A model generated the notes under the pieces. The model was not told the origin of the DNA and ran no database searches. It saw only the letters and a list, made by a program, of their open reading frames with translations. The position numbers and the translations under genes were made by a program. Below, one piece after another: positions 28,904 through 36,992 of a stretch of 39,252 nucleotides of DNA (the stretch's first letter is position 1; each line of letters opens with the position of its first letter). The stretch is from a virus, in IMG/VR virus record IMGVR_UViG_3300024518_003127, positions 1 through 39,252 of that record. The stretch is one strand, 5' to 3'.

Positions 28904-30286
28904 ATGGGCGCGGTCCTCAAGTTCGAGCCGCAGCCCGGCCCGCAGTGGAACTTTCTCGCGACGAAAGCGGATATCGCGATCTTTGGCGGTGCTGCCGGTG
29001 GTGGTAAGACCTGGGCGCTACTTCTAGACCCCCTCCGCAACTACCGTGCGCCGCATTACCGCGGGGTGATCTTCCGACGCACGGCCGCCCAGTTCAAGAA
29101 AGCAGGGTCCCTGTGGGACCAGTCGAGGCGCATCTATTCGCACCCGAAGCTCAGGGCCGAATCGAAGAAGAGCCCGTATTGCTGGACCTTCCCGAGCGGG
29201 GCCGAGGTCCACTTTGACGGACTGCAATACGAAAACGATGTCGAGGACTGGCAGGGGGCAGAGCTCACATGGGTGGCCTTCGAGGAGCTAACCCACTTCA
29301 CGGAATACCAGTTCCTGTACCTGTTCACCCGGGCCCGGTCGACCACCGGGATCCCGAAGATCCGTGCGACGTGCAACCCCGACGCGGACTCGTGGGTCAG
29401 GCAGTGGGTCGACTGGTGGATCGGCGAAGACGGTCTCGCCATCCCCGAGCGGTCCGGTGTGCTGCGATGGTTCACCCGCGACGAAGACGACAAGATCGTT
29501 TGGGCGAGCACGAAGGCAGAGATCGAATCACGCTACCCTGGCCGCCTGGCGCTGTCCTTCACGTTCATCCCGAGCAGGCTCGACGACAACCCTGCGCTGA
29601 TCGAGAAGGACCCGAACTACCGCGCGCGCCTGATGATGCAGGGCCGCGTCGAACGCGAGCGGCTCCTGGGCGCAAACTGGAACGTCCGCCACGACGTCGG
29701 CGAGTGGTTCAAGCGTCAGTGGTACGAGATCATAGACAGCGTCCCGGAGTACGTGATCGGGCGAACCAGGGGATGGGACAAGGCGGCCACGGAGCCAAGC
29801 CCGTCGAACCCCATGCCGAGCTGGACAGCCGGCGTGCGAATGTCGCGGCTCCCCTCGTCCGCCGGCGGGCTCTTCGTGATCGAGGACATGGTCGACTGTC
29901 AGCTGCGCCCGGCCGGGGTGATGGACATGATCGTGCGGACGGCCCAGGCCGACCCGATGGGGACTAAGCAGATCGTCTTTCAGGACCCCGCGCAGGCCGG
30001 CGTCGTCGACAGGGACGGCATGGCGACGGTCTTTCAGGACGAGGGGATCCGGCACGAGTTCGAGCGGCCCTGGACAAACAAAGAGAAGGCAGCCGAGCCG
30101 CTGTCCAGGGATTCGGAACACGGCAAGGTGGTCATCGTGAAGGGGGCCCACGTGGCCCGACTGCTCGGCCACATGGAATCGTTCAACCGATCTGGTAAAG
30201 ACCACGTGGACGCAGCGGTGCTGGCCCACTATGATTTGGGCGGCTCGGACACGTTCGAGGACTTCAGAGCTTTGGGGGCTATGTGA
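28904..30286 (+). CDS. terL: Terminase large subunit
   Basis: 460 residues. The ATPase domain has Walker A GGAAGGGKT (28-36) and Walker B LTWVAFEE (121-128, with the catalytic Glu pair). A coupling region with RATCNPD (about 154-160) follows. The C-terminal nuclease domain shows RTRGWDKAA (Asp292), FVIEDMVDCQLRPAG (about 324-338) and DHVDAAVLAHYD (Asp433/436), giving the RNase H-like acidic set. It pumps DNA into the prohead and cuts it. Length is normal for the family. The start overlaps nothing; the stop overlaps the portal start. Confidence 0.9.
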   Translation: MGAVLKFEPQPGPQWNFLATKADIAIFGGAAGGGKTWALLLDPLRNYRAPHYRGVIFRRTAAQFKKAGSLWDQSRRIYSHPKLRAESKKSPYCWTFPSGAEVHFDGLQYENDVEDWQGAELTWVAFEELTHFTEYQFLYLFTRARSTTGIPKIRATCNPDADSWVRQWVDWWIGEDGLAIPERSGVLRWFTRDEDDKIVWASTKAEIESRYPGRLALSFTFIPSRLDDNPALIEKDPNYRARLMMQGRVERERLLGANWNVRHDVGEWFKRQWYEIIDSVPEYVIGRTRGWDKAATEPSPSNPMPSWTAGVRMSRLPSSAGGLFVIEDMVDCQLRPAGVMDMIVRTAQADPMGTKQIVFQDPAQAGVVDRDGMATVFQDEGIRHEFERPWTNKEKAAEPLSRDSEHGKVVIVKGAHVARLLGHMESFNRSGKDHVDAAVLAHYDLGGSDTFEDFRALGAM

Positions 30287-31617
30287 TGGCAGAGACCGAG
30301 GGACGTAGCGTGATGCGCAGGATCGCAGACGGGTGGGTGAACGTCATCAGTGAGTTGGGGACGGACGCCGACAAGCGCACCGGGTTCCGGTTCCGACGCG
30401 GACGGATCGACCGGACGGCGCTGTCCCGGCGGTTCGTGACCGACGCTCTGACTTCGAGAATCGCGGAGCTCCCGGCGCGCGAGATGACCCGCAAGTGGGT
30501 GCGGCTGGACGTATCCGACGACCCCGACGCGATCTCTGAGATGACTCAGGAGTGGCGCCGGCTTGGCGTGCGCAGCAAGTTCCAGGAAGCAATCACGTGG
30601 TCGCGGCTCCACGGTGGGGCCGGTATCATCATGTTCGCCAGGGACGACGAGTCCGACATGTCGACCCCGCTAAACGTCGACAGCCTACAAGAGATCGAAT
30701 CCCTTAAGGTGGTGGACGGAGACGACCTGAAGGCGTGGAAATACTACCAGGACCCGGACGATCCGGAGAAGTTCGACACCCCCGAGCTATACACCCTGAA
30801 CACGGTCAGCCGCTCGAGCAAGGTCATTCACGAGACACGGGTCCTGATCTTCGACGGCGACCCGATCCCGAACCGTGAGCGGCGGGAGCGCGACGGGTGG
30901 GGGGCGTCCGCAGTCGAGCGGTCCGAGCAGCCGTTGGAAGACTATCTCCAGGGCGCCCACGGTATCGCCCACGCGCTGACCGACTTTGCCCAGGCAGTCC
31001 TGAAGATAAAGGGGCTTGCCAACATGCTGAAGCACGGCGAGGACGTGCTTGTGCGGAAGCGGATTCAGATGATGGACCGCCTTCGCAGCGTGATGAAGCT
31101 GGTACCGGTCGACGCGGATCTGGAGGACTTCAGCCGCGTCCCCACCCCGATGGCCGGCGTTCCCGAAGCACTCGACAGGCTGGCCGAACTCCTAAGCGCA
31201 TCGACCGAGATCCCGATCGCCTTGCTCCTCGGCCGTTCCGTCGGCGGTTTGAGCGACTCCGACAGCGCGGTGATTCGTGGCTTCTACGACTCGATCGCAT
31301 CGAAGCAGGAACGGCTAGTGGTTCCTCAGCTGACCGAGTTGACCCACCTTCTGTTCATCGCCAGCGACGGTCCGACGGGGGGCGAGGAGCCCGATAGCTG
31401 GCTGATCGAGACGGTGCCGCTCTGGCAGCTGGACGAGAAGGAAGAGGCCGAGGTTCGCAAGCTGACGGCGGAGACCGACCGCTCGTATCTTGAGGACGGG
31501 GTACTGCACGCGGACGAGGTCCGGACATCGAGGTTCGGGGGCGAGAGCTACTCCGTGGAGACGGTGATCGACACGAGCCTGGACGCCGCACTGACGGCCG
31601 CCGATGCCGACTCCTGA
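30283..31617 (+). CDS. Portal protein (DUF1073-like)
   Basis: 444 residues from GTG 30283 (ATG 30286 is the next codon). The sequence RRFVTDALTSRIAELPAREM, then WSRLHGGAGIIMFARDD, YYQDPDDPEKFDTPELYTLN, IHETRVLIFDGDPIPN and STEIPIALLLGRSVGGLSDSD are hallmarks of the DUF1073 portal family. It forms the dodecameric DNA gate. Some relatives carry a C-terminal anti-CBASS (2H phosphoesterase) domain; here the protein ends after the portal and no pair of H-x-T/S motifs is evident. Overlaps the next gene by 14 bases. Confidence 0.85.
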   Translation: MMAETEGRSVMRRIADGWVNVISELGTDADKRTGFRFRRGRIDRTALSRRFVTDALTSRIAELPAREMTRKWVRLDVSDDPDAISEMTQEWRRLGVRSKFQEAITWSRLHGGAGIIMFARDDESDMSTPLNVDSLQEIESLKVVDGDDLKAWKYYQDPDDPEKFDTPELYTLNTVSRSSKVIHETRVLIFDGDPIPNRERRERDGWGASAVERSEQPLEDYLQGAHGIAHALTDFAQAVLKIKGLANMLKHGEDVLVRKRIQMMDRLRSVMKLVPVDADLEDFSRVPTPMAGVPEALDRLAELLSASTEIPIALLLGRSVGGLSDSDSAVIRGFYDSIASKQERLVVPQLTELTHLLFIASDGPTGGEEPDSWLIETVPLWQLDEKEEAEVRKLTAETDRSYLEDGVLHADEVRTSRFGGESYSVETVIDTSLDAALTAADADS

Positions 31618-32488
31618 AACCACCCGGAAGCTACGCGAGGCCAAGCTGACGCGCCGCCGTGTGCCGACGGGTCCGAGCTCGCGCCTGATCGAGCGGTCCT
31701 ACCTGGGTCTCATCCTCGCCGACGTGGTCGAGCCCATGATCGAGATGATGCTGGCCGAGGTTCCCGCGCTCCTGGCCGCGGCCGGCGTCCGGTCCGATAG
31801 CCTGGACCTGACGCTCCGTGCCACCGTCGGTGACATCAGGATCCGCTTCGGTCAGCTGGTGACCCGCAACATCTTCGAACGGGCGCCGAGGTCCGCGGCA
31901 GGCGAGACTAACCGCCAGAGCAAGCGCATCATCCGACGTCAGGTGAAGGCTGCGCTGGGTGTGTCCATGGTCGACGCAGACGACGTGCAGACGGCCGCCC
32001 TTGTGGACGCATGGGTCGCGCGCAACGTCGCCCTGATACGTACGGTCGAGTCCCGATACTTCGAGACGATCCAGCGGAAGATTCTCGAACTCGCACCGGG
32101 CGGTACCCGAGCGGTGGGGCGCGAAGGTATCGCGGACGCCATCACCGGGGTCGTCGACAGCACCGGCCGCACGGCCCGATTCAACGCGGCGCGCATCGCC
32201 AGGGACCAGGCCGGCAAGCTAAAGGCGCAGCTCAACGTGAAGAGGCAGACAGACCTCGGTGTCACGGAATACACGTGGGACACGAGCAACGATGAGAGGG
32301 TGCGGGACCTTCACGCGGAGCGGGATCAACGCCGGTTCAAGTGGGCGGAGCCCCCGAACGAGACCGAAGACGACGGCCACCCCGGGGAGCCCATCAACTG
32401 CCGGTGTGTCGCGCGGCCCGTGTTCGACTTCACCGGACCGGAAGAGGCGCCGAGCCGACCGTTGACGGGGGCTCGGCCGAGCACGTAG
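31604..32488 (+). CDS. Minor head protein (Mu gpF / SPP1 gp7-like)
   Basis: 294 residues from ATG 31604. Mostly helical, ending in the diagnostic block VTEYTWDTSNDERVRDLHAE, RFKWAEPPN and HPGEPINCRCVA, the C-terminal motif of Mu gpF-like head morphogenesis proteins. The two cysteines of CRC are retained. It is placed directly after the portal as usual. In relatives a few copies are associated with the portal. Downstream, the head module is interrupted by an opposing operon. Confidence 0.8.
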   Translation: MPTPETTRKLREAKLTRRRVPTGPSSRLIERSYLGLILADVVEPMIEMMLAEVPALLAAAGVRSDSLDLTLRATVGDIRIRFGQLVTRNIFERAPRSAAGETNRQSKRIIRRQVKAALGVSMVDADDVQTAALVDAWVARNVALIRTVESRYFETIQRKILELAPGGTRAVGREGIADAITGVVDSTGRTARFNAARIARDQAGKLKAQLNVKRQTDLGVTEYTWDTSNDERVRDLHAERDQRRFKWAEPPNETEDDGHPGEPINCRCVARPVFDFTGPEEAPSRPLTGARPST

Positions 32489-32549
32489 GGTGGAGTCTTT
32501 CAACTTACCTGAAGACGTGAACCCTGATAGAGGTGGCGCGATGAGACCG

Positions 32550-32566
32550 CCCCGGGAAAGCCGGGG
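32550..32566. terminator. Hairpin between convergent operons
   Basis: CCCCGG (32550-32555) and CCGGGG (32561-32566) form a perfect six-base stem with a five-base loop. It lies between the stop of the minor head gene (32488, plus) and the stop of the accessory operon (32574, minus). The outer bases GACC and GGTC could extend it loosely. No U-tract is present on either side. Its position suits a bidirectional terminator. Confidence 0.5.
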
Positions 32567-32573
32567 TTCGTGG

Positions 32574-32798
32574 TCAACGCGACTCGTGCAGTCCTTCGGG
32601 CTCGGGTCTCAGCTTCCCGAGAAGCTCGTCGAGCAGCTCTTCTGCGTGACACCTACACAGGGTTGTCGCCGCCGTGTAGTGGTAGGTTTCGGACTGTCCG
32701 ATCTCTATGACGATCGGCGGGCTATCGTCACAGCTAGATCCCCACGCGTTGCACCTTCTGCCGAGATCGCGCCAGGTCAAATCTCGAACGCTGATCAC
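32574..32798 (-). CDS. Accessory operon gene 5, small protein
   Basis: 74 residues from GTG 32798, in GTGA overlap with the upstream gene. Beta-rich middle (SPPIVIEIGQSETYHYTAAT) and an acidic helical end (AEELLDELLGKLRPEPEG). The block 'TLCRCHAEELLDELLGKL' has a Cys-x-Cys pair. No family recognised. The last gene of the reversed operon, ending eight bases from a hairpin. Confidence 0.5.
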   Translation of the reverse strand: MISVRDLTWRDLGRRCNAWGSSCDDSPPIVIEIGQSETYHYTAATTLCRCHAEELLDELLGKLRPEPEGLHESR

Positions 32799-33841
32799 GA
32801 TTCACCCCGCACCATCGCGTCACACTCGCGCGCCCAAGCCCGTTCGCGGTCCTCTGCGGTCGCGTCGGGGATGTCCGCGTCCGTAGGTTCCGCGAGGAGT
32901 TCGCGCCGCCACTGCTCCATCTGGTGCGGCGTGCGGCCGTGCTCGGTGCAGCACTCGGCTATGACCATATACGTCAGGTGGACGACGCCGCTTTTTGCGC
33001 AATTCTCGTCTGCCGTGTTTCTGTGCATTGGTCCGAGCTTTCCACGGCTCGGTCCTGTGACGTCTGCGGCTTCGCGCGGGTCCAGGGCTTCGGCGACGAT
33101 CTCAGGACACAGCGACCGGTCGACGTCCGGGTTCGGGTGGCGTCGCCACCACGGGGTCACGGGCTCGCAGTCGGTCTCACCGCAGGATGGGCACGCCGGG
33201 CGGGCCTTGTCTCCTCCGGTACGGATGATGCCCGGAGACAGCGCAGGGGGCTCGCCGTCGGGGGTCGTGCTTTCGAACAGTCCACCACCCATGCCCGGAC
33301 CGACCGCTACGCACCGGCACTGGATACCCTCGGGCGGCACGTCTGGCACGTGGACCACCGCGGGGGATGGCTCAACCGTCGCCGCGATCCCGTTGTCCTC
33401 CGCGTTGATCTGGGCAGCCACGTGCTCCGCGTAGGTCTTTCCTGTCGCTTTGGGCTCGGGCGCCAGGGCGGTCAGCACGACGTCATCACGCCACCATTCT
33501 ATGCGGGTTCCGTCAGGCTCAAGCAGGCGGACCAACTCTCGGCCTTGTTTACTTGGCCCCGCAATTACCCCGAGGGTCCCGGCAAAAGGCTGTCCGCGAT
33601 CCCCGACAATCCGCACCTTCGCCCCGGGCACGCACAGCGGGTGGTTCCCGTCGACTGGGCGGAGTGATGTCTCTCCGAGCGCCATAAGTTTTCCGTCGGC
33701 AGGCATCACCCGTTCGCAGCTCCACCACGGAACACCGGTAGAGCTGTCATTGATGCATTCACGGACCCTGACTGTGCTTCCGTGGTAATCCGCCAGATCT
33801 CCAGACCGCATCGCGTCCCACGGTTTCGCTTTCTTGCTCAC
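32795..33841 (-). CDS. Accessory operon gene 4, multidomain protein of unknown function
   Basis: 348 residues from GTG 33841 (GTGA overlap with the zinc-ribbon gene). Residues about 5-65 and 70-120 look like two SH3/KOW-type beta domains (DYHGSTVRVRECIND; PGAKVRIVGDRGQPFAGTLG). Residues about 210-225 contain CPSCGETDCEP, a zinc knuckle. The C-terminal part is helical, with further cysteines (ENCAKSG, ECCTEHG). It is a mosaic of parts often seen in proteins of phage accessory operons. I cannot assign a function; nucleic-acid or translation-related binding is possible. Confidence 0.55.
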   Translation of the reverse strand: MSKKAKPWDAMRSGDLADYHGSTVRVRECINDSSTGVPWWSCERVMPADGKLMALGETSLRPVDGNHPLCVPGAKVRIVGDRGQPFAGTLGVIAGPSKQGRELVRLLEPDGTRIEWWRDDVVLTALAPEPKATGKTYAEHVAAQINAEDNGIAATVEPSPAVVHVPDVPPEGIQCRCVAVGPGMGGGLFESTTPDGEPPALSPGIIRTGGDKARPACPSCGETDCEPVTPWWRRHPNPDVDRSLCPEIVAEALDPREAADVTGPSRGKLGPMHRNTADENCAKSGVVHLTYMVIAECCTEHGRTPHQMEQWRRELLAEPTDADIPDATAEDRERAWARECDAMVRGES

Positions 33842-34140
33842 AGTGCCCCCGTCGCGTCCCGCGCATCCCATGCACAGTCGACGCAGTGTCCGTTGATGAT
33901 GAGTCCGTTCGCCTCGTCCCTGACCGACAGATCGCACCCGCACCCGCGGCAGTTGCGGACCACGGTACACCCGGCGCACAGCGTCGATGAGGTCGCGTCA
34001 CCGTCCGCGATGCGGCGCAACGTGATCGTGGTCTCGCATCCTTCGCACGTGCCTACGACGTCGGTGCAGTCGTGGTCCATGGACTCGCCCAGTAAGGGCG
34101 TCTCGAACTCGCAGTCGCCGCAGTGGTAGGTGCCGATCAT
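33838..34140 (-). CDS. Accessory operon gene 3, cysteine-rich zinc protein
   Basis: 100 residues from ATG 34140 (ATGA overlap). Four CxxC-like pairs are visible: CGDC (7-10), CEGC (32-35), CAGC (55-58), then CRGCGC and CVDC. Together they could bind two zinc ions as paired zinc ribbons. It is likely a nucleic-acid or protein interaction module. No catalytic motif. Confidence 0.6.
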   Translation of the reverse strand: MIGTYHCGDCEFETPLLGESMDHDCTDVVGTCEGCETTITLRRIADGDATSSTLCAGCTVVRNCRGCGCDLSVRDEANGLIINGHCVDCAWDARDATGAL

Positions 34141-34658
34141 GGTTCGAACCCGCTGTCCACCAGATCGAAGGTGGGACCAAAGCGAGCGGCGTCAGGGGCC
34201 ACCTTGTCCATCGCGTAAGCAGCATCCGTGAGCGCTTGGCGCAGACGTCGCACCTCACGCTCAAGCCTTGCGTTTTCTGTGCGCCCGGCTGCGGTCTCCA
34301 GAGCTGTGAGTTGTGCGGCTTGCTCCAACTCGCGCACTCTCGTGAGCAGAGTGCGAACGTCGGTGGGCGCGTGGGCGATGAACTCTGCGTTTTGACGACC
34401 ATGGTGAGACACGGCCCCGTCTTCATCACCTGTCACAGCGAGGTGTGTGTAAGTAGCGACCGTTTCAATGAAAAATCCCGTCTCTTCATCGAAGTCTTCG
34501 CGCTCGAAATATCCGGATAGTTGGCGGTCCTCCTTGTCCACAGCGACACCCACCAGCCAGGCCGGGCCACCTTTCCCGCCGGCATTGTTCCATGCCCACG
34601 GTCCTGGCTCGGCAGCTTCGAGCCTCGCCTCGATGGCTTTGAGATCGTCTGCGGTCAC
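34137..34658 (-). CDS. Accessory operon gene 2, Ead/Ea22-like protein
   Basis: 173 residues from GTG 34658 (GTGA overlap). The opening LKAIEARLEAAEPGPWAW and the later QNAEFIAHAPTDVRTLLTRV follow the Ead/Ea22 family layout ('TPGPW ... AeFIA.anP..v..LL'), found in accessory regions of many phages. A coiled coil follows (REVRRLRQALTDAAYAMD). The role of this family is not established. The start was moved inward from a longer open frame because of the exact overlap. Confidence 0.6.
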   Translation of the reverse strand: MTADDLKAIEARLEAAEPGPWAWNNAGGKGGPAWLVGVAVDKEDRQLSGYFEREDFDEETGFFIETVATYTHLAVTGDEDGAVSHHGRQNAEFIAHAPTDVRTLLTRVRELEQAAQLTALETAAGRTENARLEREVRRLRQALTDAAYAMDKVAPDAARFGPTFDLVDSGFEP

Positions 34659-35131
34659 GCGGCACCCCCGTCGTGCAGGTCGCGCGACACGAGCCAAGCG
34701 CGGGCATCGTCTGCGGTGATACGTCCGGCCGTCGTGGTCTTCAGGGCGCCCTTGCGGATGTGGTACGCGAGCCCCTGGATCGACATCGAGGAAAGCCGAG
34801 CGACGTCGGCGACGGTGACGGAATCCCCCTTGTCGATGCGCGCGCGGGCGACGCAACACCGCGCGAGAAGGGTCGGCAGCTCCCCGTCGATGTGTTCGCG
34901 CACGATGTCGACGGGGAGAATCCAGCGGCAGGTCGCGCCCGTCTGAGCGAATCGCACCGCCTCTGTGATGGCTACTGCGAGCTCAGCGACGGACTTGTCT
35001 GGGCGCGGGATCTGGCTGTCGAAACACATCGTCATGGTGTGCACGGTCTTGCGCCAGATCGTCTCGGCGCAGAGAGTCCCGACGGTGCCGGGGTCCAGGT
35101 CGCTGAGTCGAGTTTCCTTTGGTGCGTTCAT
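34655..35131 (-). CDS. Accessory operon gene 1, excisionase-like HTH protein
   Basis: 158 residues from ATG 35131, with AAAGGAG ten bases upstream. The frame is open far further upstream, but this start has the best ribosome-binding site. Residues about 104-150 (SVTVADVARLSSMSIQGLAY, HIRKGALKTTTAGRITADDA, RAWL) match a MerR/excisionase-type winged helix. The N-terminal part (DSQIPRPDKSVAELAVAITE) is helical. The first gene of the reversed operon, so it may regulate it. Confidence 0.6.
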   Translation of the reverse strand: MNAPKETRLSDLDPGTVGTLCAETIWRKTVHTMTMCFDSQIPRPDKSVAELAVAITEAVRFAQTGATCRWILPVDIVREHIDGELPTLLARCCVARARIDKGDSVTVADVARLSSMSIQGLAYHIRKGALKTTTAGRITADDARAWLVSRDLHDGGAA

Positions 35132-35266
35132 ACGCTGATCTCCTTTCGGGTTTGGGTGCCTGCACCATAGCGCGGTTACCCCATCCGAGCAATACAGAAA
35201 ACAACTCAGAGTGAACTTTTCCGGTCTTGGTGACATTGCACGTAGGGCATGGCCGAATAGGCGCCA
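35132..35266. promoter_or_regulatory. Divergent intergenic region, likely promoters
   Basis: 135 bases between the reversed accessory operon and the protease gene. Compared with the surroundings the segment 35185-35235 is A+T-rich (ACAGAAAACAACTCAGAGTG). TTGTTT and TTCACT hexamers on the minus strand could serve as -35 elements, but no clear -10 element is seen. The accessory operon needs its own promoter here because the flanking genes run the other way. Confidence 0.4.
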
Positions 35267-36430
35267 ATGACACGGGTGGGCAGATTCGACCGCGGAACCC
35301 TTCGGGGTGCCGAACGCACTGACGCAGGCTTCTTGCGCGCAGACGCCGCGCTGACCCGCGTAGGCGTGTTCCGCTACCGCCTGGCCGACGGCACCGAGCG
35401 GCGCGAACTCCGCCCCCCTGACGAGGTGATGAAGGCCGTCTCGCTGGCAACCATGCGCGGCGTCCCCGTCACTGACGGCCACCCCCGCGACTTCGTTACG
35501 GCTGACAACGCCCGGACCCTGGGGCGCGGACACGTCGGCGAGGATGTGCGCGAGGACCGCGGCATGGTCGCGGCGACGCTGACCGTCGAGGACGGCGACC
35601 TGATTCGGAAGATCGAGGGCGGGCTGCGGGAGATCTCTTCGGGCTACACCGCCATGTGCGACGAGACCGCCGGCACGTTCAACGGTGAGCGCTACGACGC
35701 CATCCAGCGGGACATCCGCTACAACCATGTGGCGTTCGTCGACAAGGGCAGAGCAGGCCCCGCGGTGCGTCTCCGCGTCGACAGCCAGGACGCCGAACAA
35801 ATCACAGACACGGAAACACCGCCGGAATCCACCGGCGGCGACACGGAGGGCACAAAGATGCCTACGATCAAGATCGACGGGGTCGACTTCGAGTGCCCCG
35901 AGCAGCTGAAGCAGGTTCTGGAAACTCGCGAGGCCAAGCGCGACGCCATCGGGAAGGCCGCGGCCGACGAGAAGGCGGAACTGGATTCGAAGGTGTCCGA
36001 GCTCGACGGCAAGGTTAAGGCGCTCGAATCTGAAGTGTCCACCGAGAAGACGCGCGCAGACGCGGCCGAAGCTCCAGCCGCCGTATCCAAGCGGGTGCGC
36101 GAGCGCCTGGCGCTGGTCCAGCAGGCCGATCGCTGGCTCGACGAGTCCGCGAAGGTCGACGAGATGACCGACACCGAGATCCTGCGGGCCATCGTGAAGG
36201 CGGCCGAGCCCGAGATCAAGGTCGACGACGCCGATGAAGCCGCCGTTCGCGGCATGTTCGCGGTCATCTCGAAGCGAGAGACCCCGAAAGAGAAGGTCGC
36301 CAAGCAACGCGGCGACACGCGGACCAACGACGACGGCGCCGACAAGTCCCCCGACGCCCGAGCCGACGCACGCGACAGCCAGCGGAAGGCACATCAGTCG
36401 AAGTACGGACGAACCCAACTCGCCAGCTGA
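35267..36430 (+). CDS. Prohead protease-scaffold fusion (DUF2213-like)
   Basis: 387 residues from ATG 35267. Residues about 20-170 (GVFRYRLADGTERRELRPPD, GVPVTDGHPRDFVT, GLREISSGYTAMCDETAGTF, NHVAFVDKGRAG) are the DUF2213 domain, a prohead-protease-like fold; the conserved His in DGHP and Ser in SSGY may be catalytic. Residues 190-387 are acidic and helical with a coiled coil (DSKVSELDGKVKALESEVST), as expected for a scaffold. The scaffold part can be made separately (next entry). Confidence 0.7.
   Translation: MTRVGRFDRGTLRGAERTDAGFLRADAALTRVGVFRYRLADGTERRELRPPDEVMKAVSLATMRGVPVTDGHPRDFVTADNARTLGRGHVGEDVREDRGMVAATLTVEDGDLIRKIEGGLREISSGYTAMCDETAGTFNGERYDAIQRDIRYNHVAFVDKGRAGPAVRLRVDSQDAEQITDTETPPESTGGDTEGTKMPTIKIDGVDFECPEQLKQVLETREAKRDAIGKAAADEKAELDSKVSELDGKVKALESEVSTEKTRADAAEAPAAVSKRVRERLALVQQADRWLDESAKVDEMTDTEILRAIVKAAEPEIKVDDADEAAVRGMFAVISKRETPKEKVAKQRGDTRTNDDGADKSPDARADARDSQRKAHQSKYGRTQLAS
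35858..36430 (+). CDS. Internal in-frame start: free scaffold protein
   Basis: ATG 35858 lies in the same frame as the protease gene and is preceded by GGAGGG at 35845-35850, ideal spacing. The product would be 190 residues: a short beta start (MPTIKIDGVDFECPEQ), a coiled coil and an acidic-basic tail. It corresponds to the nested scaffold arrangement known from lambda C/Nu3. The linker just before it (TETPPESTGGDTEG) is low in complexity, as expected at a domain border. Confidence 0.65.
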   Translation: MPTIKIDGVDFECPEQLKQVLETREAKRDAIGKAAADEKAELDSKVSELDGKVKALESEVSTEKTRADAAEAPAAVSKRVRERLALVQQADRWLDESAKVDEMTDTEILRAIVKAAEPEIKVDDADEAAVRGMFAVISKRETPKEKVAKQRGDTRTNDDGADKSPDARADARDSQRKAHQSKYGRTQLAS

Positions 36431-36470
36431 AGGCTGACGCGACCACACCAAAGCCAAGGAGACTCAGGCG

Positions 36471-36959
36471 ATGACGGTACAGACCACATACGACAACGAG
36501 CAGGTCAAAGGCCTCGCCGGCATGAAGTACGGCAACGGCCACAAAGAAATCCAGAATGCGGTCAACGAAGAGGCGGCGACGGTGCCCTTCGGCGTCCTCA
36601 TGGTTCGGGGCTCCGCTCCGGGCAAAGTGGAAAACCCGAACGCGCTGCTGCCCACGGGCGCGGCGGACGACGTCCTGGGCGTCGTGCTTCGCACCCTCGT
36701 GGACGAGACACCTGCTGGTGTCGCGGCCGACTCGGCGCTAGACCTCATGAAGATCGGTCAGTGTTGGGTCCTCTGTGAGGCGGCAGTCACGCCCGGCGAC
36801 GACGCCTTCTTCCAGTTCACGACCGCCAACGCGGGTCAGTTCAGAGCGGACAACGACGGCGGCCAGGCGGCGCAGCTTGTTCGGGCCCGATTCGAGACGA
36901 CCGCCGGTGCTGGCGAGATCGCTCTACTCACACTCGAAGGCGTAGCCAACAACGGCTGA
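36471..36959 (+). CDS. Structural cement / decoration protein (DUF2190-like)
   Basis: 162 residues from ATG 36471, AAGGAG upstream. Beta-rich, with AATVPFGVLMVRGSAPGKVE, ADDVLGVVLRTLVDE, GQCWVLCEAAVTPGDDAFFQ and a C-terminal strand series. This follows the pattern of capsid cement proteins encoded just before the major capsid gene ('G..v..G.....v....Ga...GV'). It would clamp neighbouring capsomers. It is separated from the capsid gene by a 33-base gap containing AAAAGGAGAAGG. Confidence 0.65.
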   Translation: MTVQTTYDNEQVKGLAGMKYGNGHKEIQNAVNEEAATVPFGVLMVRGSAPGKVENPNALLPTGAADDVLGVVLRTLVDETPAGVAADSALDLMKIGQCWVLCEAAVTPGDDAFFQFTTANAGQFRADNDGGQAAQLVRARFETTAGAGEIALLTLEGVANNG

Positions 36960-36992
36960 TCCACCGCAAACGCAAGAAAAGGAGAAGGAACG

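Noticed and set aside
30283-31617. Anti-CBASS (Acb1-type) domain fused to the portal
   Set aside because: The DUF1073 family has such fusions, but this protein is only portal length and I see no paired H-x-T/S catalytic motifs.
32490-33667. Plus-strand open frames opposite the accessory operon (314 and 247 codons)
   Set aside because: Ser/Arg/Pro-rich shadow sequences without recognisable domains. The minus-strand genes show five exact overlaps and zinc-binding motifs.
35132-36457. Upstream extension of the minus-strand HTH gene through the protease/scaffold gene
   Set aside because: The extension is antisense to a well supported head gene; the ATG at 35131 has an AAAGGAG site and gives a normal protein.
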